DNA from: Antedon bifida
Taxonomy: Eukaryota > Echinodermata > Crinoidea > Comatulida > Antedonidae
Length of the DNA: 64,000 nt
NCBI GenBank assembly: GCA_963402885.1
Contig: OY727098.1
Coordinates: forward strand, 20,756,717 to 20,820,716
Reading direction: 5' to 3'
The translations under genes and the position numbers were made by a program. This document shows, piece after piece, positions 26,084-35,000 of the stretch (positions are counted from its first letter, which is position 1; the number at the start of each line of letters is the position of its first letter). The notes under the pieces were generated by a model. The model saw nothing but the letters and a program-made list of their open reading frames with translations, was not told the origin of the DNA and did no database searches.

Positions 26084-29000
26084 CTAGAGGGTTCGCTCGC
26101 TTCGCTCGCGCACCCTCTAGTGGGTGTACCCGAATGGTCCTCGAAAACATGACCAACGCCTCTGGAAATTGAAGCCCGGGTGACACCTATGCATATGACT
26201 GATGAGTACTGTATGTTTATTTTGTGATGTTTCATGGTGGTCCATAAATTAGGTACGCCAGAAATATCGCTTCCAGGGTAATGTAGCAAATTAGAGTTTT
26301 AAAAATGTACGAATAGAGCACAATATAGGCTAATTATTATATTCGGTCTTCCGCCGAATGTGTGTGTGAGATTTGAACCTGTACTGAAAATAAGTTTGGT
26401 AAGATGCGAAATGTATACCAATTATGATTGATTACGTCCCCTGTCAGTAATGATGTATGGACACTTGACAGCAATCGGTGGTTAGGAACGTAAAGGGGAA
26501 AAGTTACTCAATAGATTTATTTATTTGTAAACAAAATGTACATTAATTCTCCCTGTAATGATGTAAAAACTTTCAACAATTGGTATTAATGCAAATAATA
26601 TAATTGTAAAGAACAGTATATACGTATAATATACATATTATATTATTATATTATTATATATTATCTGAACGTTACACACAGGAGGAAACCGTTAATAGGG
26701 GTCGTAAATCACTGAAACAGTCTCTAACGTGACCGTACCAAGAGACCAAAAACATAGTTTATCAACGTGGGTGACAGTGAGCGGGGCTTTAACATTTGTA
26801 TCACAATATATCATGACAACAGCATCTTGTTAATTTTGGAACAAAATGATCAACTTTCGTAGCCTACTTATATTTCGGTCGTAGTAGACACCATTTATAA
26901 TTATAAATAGAGCAAGCAACAGAAATAATCGATAAACAGTAAAGGTGTTTCTCTGGTAGGCATGGCCTCCTATTGAATCGCACCTAAATTTGATAAAATG
27001 ATTAATAAATAGCATAAATAATTAGTTAAATTACTAAAACAAATTGTATTTCACGTAAAGTAAAGGCCTTTATAATTGATATTTGAATATCTAAAACAAA
27101 TAAATTGTAGTTCACGATTCAGTTGAATCACTAAAATCACATTGTAGTTCACATAAAAGTAAAGGCCTTCAATAAAGTTAAATTACTAAAACAAATTGTA
27201 GTTCACGTAAAGTAAATGCCTTTAATCAATATAATTAAACAAATTAATTTCAGTAGTTCACGATACGTTGAACCACAAAAATATTTTTTTATTTAATATT
27301 GAATGGCGCCACCAACGGCCATTTTGCCGGAAGTGACGGACCCGGAAGCCAGTTGAACAACAGCGCGAGTGTGTGAAAATAACCCTGTGATATCCACAAA
27401 TTTCGATAGGTAACGCTAAATTTTGTTGTTGTAAAAGACAAAAATGAAACAATAGCGTCGATGTGAAAACTAATGTTATCAAATCTACGTTTCGCGGTAC
27501 ATCTGAGATAGATAAGGTAGGTATCCAAGGCGGAGATTTGTACCGAAGTTTTTGCATTGTGCTCGCCTATGTCAGAATTAACCATAATTTATATATAGAT
27601 TAAATCTAGTTACTGTTGTACTTACGCTAGGATTGGATAAAATGCTTTCTTGAGTTCACCAATTACATAATCATATGTAATCTTGTTCAGGTTAGGAGGT
27701 AGAGCCAATGCATGTAGCAAGCTAACATGTTGTGATTCTGTTAGTTGGATCTTACATTTTCTAATAATGTGAACTATAGCCAATGAAGATATCAGCGTTT
27801 TAATAAGTGTATGAACATTATAAGCAGAGCAACATCCTAGCTCAGTGATCTTTGGTTCAAGAAACTGAAGAATAACCTGTGATAAGAAAGAACACATTGT
27901 TTTCATAATTTGATTACATTCATTTAATGGGGGAGAGAAAGGTGATTGTGCACATAGATAAAATTAAGATGCATTATTCCATCTTTTCTTGCTTTTTCTC
28001 TTTTTTTTTATTATGGCTTTTATTTTCATACTCTTGGCAAAAAAAAATTGAATTGCGAGTTGATTACGAATATATGAAAAACAAATATGAAATTTCAAGA
28101 AGAAAAACATTGATATTGATCAAATTTAACAATATTATTATATACAGATTAAAAACCGACATAGTGCCGGAAAACATGAATTTCTATATCTTCTAGTTCT
28201 GCAGAACAATTCACTGAGGTGTTTGCGGTTTCTAAGGACCTTCCCTCATGTTTCTTCTCTACTATTAGGTAATGCATGGGGCAGGACTAGATCAATGCCT
28301 TTTGCAAACTTAAGCAACAAGGTATCTCATCTCACATTAGGTAAGTTTTAATTAAGTGCATGCTCATAAGAGTCAAATTCCTGACCAAGTATTATCTTAC
28401 AAGCGCATTTCTGTATACATTCTAATTCTTTGGTTTGTGCATCAGTTAATGCAAAATAACACAATTAATCAATAATACAATAATTTTTTATAAAATCTGT
28501 GATTGAGATTGGTCTTATCTAATTTAAGTTAATAGGGCCTTTTAACTTCAAACTAATTTGTAAAGCTAGTTCCTTATTTGCCGTAGAGGGCATAGATGTA
28601 TAAAATTTCCCGGAACTAGGGTGGCAAATGGTAAAGTACTTCAAGGGTCATCGATTTTAAGTAGGTCAAGTGTTATAACATTCATAAAAGCTAGTTACCT
28701 ATTCCCTGCAGAGGGCTACATTTTCATTTTTATCATGCCTAAAAAGTGGATTCCATAATTTCATCTCTGTTATTATCTTCACGAAGATCACCTACAGTAC
28801 TATTCATCAAAATAACAAATGAACTAGTTTTAAATAAGAATATATACCTTTTCTGATGAATATCCACGTGGAATCCAACGTTGTGGTTGTAAAAAAGAAT
28901 CTTTCTTTGTCCATACTCCTTGCATGCATTCAGCAACATGTAGAAACCACTTAATTGCAAAAGAAGGATCCAATGGTGTACAATTTTTACACACAAAGCC

Positions 29001-32000
29001 TTCCCAAATAGGAAGATATGAAAGTAGACCCTGTTGATAGTCGCTAGCAATACGATCATCACGATTTGATATCAAATTAGACCTACTAAATAAACCCACA
29101 AACTGCTCGAAGTAAGATTTTTGTTCTTCTTTGAATTTTTCTTTTATGAAATCTTTTAGCATTGGATGATGTATCATGTTGTCATATTGATGCCAAACCT
29201 CTGACAAAAAAAATAAGAGCATCAATACACAGTTTATTTATTATTGTCATTGTTGTTTAAAAAAAAAGGATTTGAAGCAGGGTCTCAATCGTGGAAAGCT
29301 AGATGCAGCCACCAATGTCCTATTCACAATGGCTGGTAGTGCAATTAGGCCTACACACACACACACACACATAAATTATATATTTTTCTTTTTCAGGGGG
29401 AAATTCTTCTGTAGGGAAATTATACTGGGGTATGCACTATCAGAGACCCCTCTAGTATTTTATATATATTATTTTTTTTCCGTGCCGCGGCTTTAGCCAG
29501 CTATATCCCAAGAGGACTAATCATTCAGAAGCTATATCAAGCGGAAAGCTTATTATCTACGGTTGACATTTTCGGTATTTTGTAAACTTGGCAAAGATAG
29601 GTCCAAGCTGCTGGACCCAAAACACGTCTGGGAAAAGAGAGTCTATGAGGCTCACGATTGAACGATTTTGATTCTCGGCCTTTGATTGGTTGACTTGACA
29701 ACACAAAGTGAAGTCATGATGTAAACGATAATTTATTGAAATTATTTTAATTTTAGGTTAAATAAACACTCTTTATTATTTAATAAACATGTAATATCAT
29801 ATTTGATTGAATTTTACAATGTTATACAAAATATATTACTAAAAACCGTAATTTTTCAAGTTCATACAATTGCCTACTGAGGGTGCAATTTATTTACTTC
29901 GTTTGTGGCTATAAAATATGATTATTTTCGGGGATGTTTTGGACCCTATATTTCGAAAACTAGCTATTAACTTTTAATGTTGCATCGTTATCCCTAGCTA
30001 GGTAAGTATGCCTTTATACAGGGTCAAATTAGGGAGTAATTAATGCTCCTACCATGGACCTATAAATTAGATAGATCCATGCATACGGTAGTTTAGTTTA
30101 TGATTATATTTTTGTTCTGTACAGTAGGCCTGACTATATTTACACATAATGTTACTACTGATTGTTAAACAAAAATAATTGATATAAGAAACCATAATAT
30201 CTGAAGAAAGAGAACAATGATTACAGTTTTTATTTCAAGAGTGCCTATTAGTAACACGATTTGTGCTTTTCATACTTACTCGTCAAGTCATTTCAATCAA
30301 TTTCATTACAATGAATACAATTTTATACAAAATATACATTCTACTTTTAGTCCGTCTAACATTTTTTTTTATTTCACAAAGATAACTGATCCAAATACAA
30401 TATTATAGAAAATCAATGTGTTCAAAACAAATTAGGAATCAATTTGTCACCAAAAATGTAAATAAAATAACTAAAATATAGATAAATTTACCTCCTGCAC
30501 ATAGTTTCATCTTTTTGATCATCAGTGCCCTGTTCACGACTGATTCGTTATACTGATTGTAGAGAAACTCGTACAGATATTGTTCCCCTCTAACATGACA
30601 ATATTTGTACTCAATAAAAGGATACTTTAGATACTGCGGTTTAACCTCTATCATGCCAGTCATAAAAACATAGTTGTTATCATATCTGTAAAAATAATAG
30701 TAAGGTCTTTTAAACCTGCCCAATTAAGTATAGTTGAACATTTTTCAATTGTTTAATAAAGGACATTTGTTAACGTTTATCTTGAGGTGGTATTGTATTT
30801 TGTTGAAAGAAATGTTTACACTTTACTACTTACTTTACTGGTATCATTTTAACAGCATTATATAGAAAAGATCCTAAACTATCCAATCCGAAACGAATGT
30901 ACACAGCATCAGTATGTGGATTGAATTGAAATTCAGGTGTAAGTACTGCATTGAAGTGTATTCTCATCATCTGTCCTTCTGTGTAATCACTTATAGCATA
31001 TGGCATTAAAGGAGGACAATATCTAAAAAGTGAATCATAAACTTTTAGTCTTTTAACAATTCTATTAAGCCAGGTTTGTGTGTGCATTAAGTTAACAAGT
31101 TTCTTACAATATCCAAAACAAATACACAAATATCTGCTTTAACTAAAGATTACTGTTTGTTGTATCAACTTTAGTATCTAAAATGAATTGGAAATCAAAA
31201 TTAGATGCATTCTATAGGCCTAATTGTAAAATAATTGTTTCAAATCATTTTCTTTTTAACTTACAGAGCTTGTGATGGCGCCCTACTGTTACCTTTCTTA
31301 TAGGCAACATTCCCTCTTCTCTCATCATTCTAATTATAAAGAATATAATATATAAAATAAATATTTTATCAAAAAAAAGAACTAGATTTAATTCGTCACT
31401 ATGACGAATTATAGGTTATATATATGCATTGATTTAAATACAGATAATTGGTTTTTAAAAGATATATTGATTGATTTTGTCAGAATCTTTAATTACTTAT
31501 AATATTAGGGAGGTTTCGCAACCTTACGAAAACGATATTGAAAACGGATACGTCACACATTTGTGAATCTTTTGAGCTGATCCCCATCTCATATTCGTAA
31601 AGCGTATTCGTATTGACAAATATCACCAGTCATATTCGTAACTACAAAACGAGTATAGTTTTTGATCTATTTTGCACATTTTGCATTTGAATCAGGAATG
31701 ATTCATGATTATAATATAATTATAGATTTATTGAAAGTAATTTACTAAAGTAATTTACTAAAATGCCAGGTCAATTTTGATAAATAGCAGTTTTTAAAGT
31801 CCTCACTCGCTTTGATGTTTGCTCAAATTTACCGTGATTTGCGTGACGTATTCGTTTTCATAATCATATTCGTAAGATTGCGAAACCTCTCTAATGAAAG
31901 ATAGGTTCTTACTAATGAAAGATAGGTTCTTACTAATGCAAATCTAATAGCCAGAATCACAATCCGATCAAAGATCCCCCCGCATATAATGTCATAAATT

Positions 32001-35000
32001 ACCCTTGTTACATAACAATAAAGACATAAGTTACTTTTTCTTTATATTTCATTATACATCATGTGTATAATCTATACACTAAGAAATAAAATTGAACAAA
32101 CAATACGGATAATAAAAAAAAATCTTATTTCGTTTTATTTCCCAATAGTTGTGACTCGATCTCGGTACCTTGAATGCTATAGACACGAGCACAGACCACC
32201 GAGCCATACACAACTGACTAAAGGTTGAAGAAAGATTCCTCCATGTATTTACTATACAGTAACCACTTTGGTGCAGATAGATTATTACATACCGCAATGA
32301 ATTATAATTTTTTACTATGATGACATCTTTAAAAATGTTAAAAAATGAGGCAATGTCAAAGTATATACTTTTAACTTTAATATATGAACATTTTAAAGAA
32401 GAAAGTTAATGTTGAAAGGTAAAGTGTGTTATTTCAGCCCAAGAAAATGTCATAGTTTGTTTGATTGTTAAAATTAATTTTTTTAAATTTAATATGCAAA
32501 AAATGATGACTTAATCACCTTTTTTTTCTCTTAATTTCATAATAAATCATATGATACATACACTTTAAGAAAATGAAATGCAAAATGGGGGTTCCCGAGC
32601 ATTCTGACGATCTATATTAATTTTAAAATTTAGCATATTTTTCATTTTGACGTGCTTGTATAACGCAATTTCGAGTTGAAAAGTTAATAAAATATGATGA
32701 AATTATTAATGTGAGGTTGTAAAACAGAAATCTGGCAAAAAGATTGCGTATTAACGTTTATGCACAGTGCAGTACATGCAAAATGCAAAAAAAAAAATGT
32801 CATCGAAAATAAAGCTGGCGTATGCACTATATAACTTTTTGAATAGTATTCTAAAGACTGTTCTTATTGTATTTGAAACAATGACTTGAGCATTTGAAGG
32901 AAATTGTTGGTCTACTCTTTGAGTTGTTTCCTGCCTGGTTTCTGGTTTGGATGTATTGTTTTGTGTTTGATGATTAGATTCTTTTTGTAATTCCTTGAGT
33001 AAAAAAGAATTCAGTATTACAGTACATAATTAGAAGCAATTCGAACATATAATAGTAGACAGACAACAGAAAACAACATAATAGCCATATTCATATGGTA
33101 GTATTTTTTTCGAAAGACCTACTAAAATAGACAGGGATTTTGTATTTAAATAAATGATGTGAACTTAAATATGATGAAACTACTTTTATGGTTTAAAAAA
33201 TGTTAATATGCTAAAAAGAGAAAATTAGTGGCATAACAAGTAAGGGTGGGGAAATCTGTAACACTCAACTTTGTGATCCTTCAACAGTTTCATTTATTCT
33301 TCTCCTGTATCTTATGACCTATGTTGAACTGTTGTTTTAATAAAGATGCAACATGGAGAGAGAACTTAACTATGTAGATGCAACATAATTGACTTACATT
33401 ATCTACCGATGAACCATTGTTTTCTTTTTCTTCTTGTTTAGAATTTGAGACAGGTGTTGCTCGCTGTTTGGAATGTGTAGAAGGAGCACTGGTATCACTT
33501 GAATGACCTTGATTTGAACGGAGATTATATCTTGATTGAGAAGTAGATGTATCTTGACCAACAACTGTTGTTTTCTGCATTGGTGCAGTTATCTGCTCTC
33601 CAGTAGATGCCAACCCTGCTACAACTGTATGTGTAGTCTGACTGACTGGATATTTATCTCCACTGCTTTGTTTTGTAATAATGTTTTTAAACTGGTTTTC
33701 ATGCATGGCATATCCTTCTATGTGATGAATTGTGCCATTGTCAGATGTTATTACGTCTCCACTTGTAAGACCTAAAATTGTTTCACTTACTGAATCATCA
33801 TCATCTTTATTTTTGTTTTGCCCCTCATTTTTTAAATAAGGCTCTGTATCTGCCAGTTTTTTCCTCCCTGAATCTGGTTTATCTACATCAATTTTTTTAG
33901 TATGACGAAGTTTTATCGAACCATCACCAGATGAAGGATTGTCTTGTCGAAGAGATAGTGGTGGTCTCTCAACCTGGTTATCTAAAGATAACTTAGCTTT
34001 ATTTACGGCTGCAACAGGTGGTGGTTTTTCTTCTTCGTTTTCTGAAACCAAGTTTTCTCCTTTTATAGCAGAACAATCTGCAGCAGCTGGTGGTGTCCCA
34101 TCTTGGTTATCTGAAGATAACTTAGCTTTATTTATGGCAGGTGGTTTTTCGTCTTCATTTTCTGAAACAAATTGTTCTCCTTTTATATCAGAACAATCTG
34201 CAGCAGCTGGTGGTGTCCCATCTTGGTTATATAAAGCTAACTTAGCTTTATTTATGGCCGCAATATGTGGTGCCAGTTTTTTCCTCTCTGCATCTGGTTT
34301 ATCTACATCAATTATTGTAGTATGACGAGGTTTTATCGTTCTATCATTACCAGATGAAGGATTGTCTTGTCGAAGAGATAGTGGTGGTCTCTCTTCATGG
34401 TTATCTAAAGATAACTTAGCTTTATTTACGGCTGCAACAGGTGGTGGTTTTTCTTCTTCGTTTTCTGAAACCAAGTTTTCTCCTTTTATAGCAGAACAAT
34501 CTGCAGCAGCTGTTTTTTTCTCATCTTGGTTATTTAAAGTTAACTTAGCTTTATTTATGGCCGCAACAGGTGGTGGTTTTTCTTCTTCGTTTTCTGAAAC
34601 AAATTTTTCTCCCTTTATAGCAGAAAAATCTGCAGCAGCAGGTTGTTTCTCATCTTGGTTATCTAAAGCTAACGTAGCTTTATTTATGACCTCAACATCT
34701 GCATCAGGTAGTGGTATCTCATCTTGGTTTTCTGTAGCATGTGATGATATATCTAAGTTCTCGTTCTTTATGGCAGAAATGTCTGGAACTGGTGGTGGTC
34801 TCTGACCCTGATTTTCTGAAGCCACATGTAGTACTTTTTCTTTCTTTATGGCAGCAACATCTTTTGCAGGAGGTCTCTTGATTTGAGTTTCTATATAAAA
34901 AACACACACACATTTAAAATTGTAAGGTTTCAACACAGTTTGTTAGCTTCAGAGTTGCATCAACATCACTGTACACCGTATGTCTTTGTCAACATATGTA

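Noticed and set aside
32155-32225. Possible tRNA gene (also 40,675-40,745)
   Set aside because: tRNA-like only; present in both copies of the same interspersed repeat and not foldable into a full cloverleaf.
33536-34805. Long plus-strand open frames opposite RNF213-like exon 2
   Set aside because: They are shadows: the repeat period is a multiple of three, so the opposite strand stays open too. The minus strand has the splice sites and the right phases.
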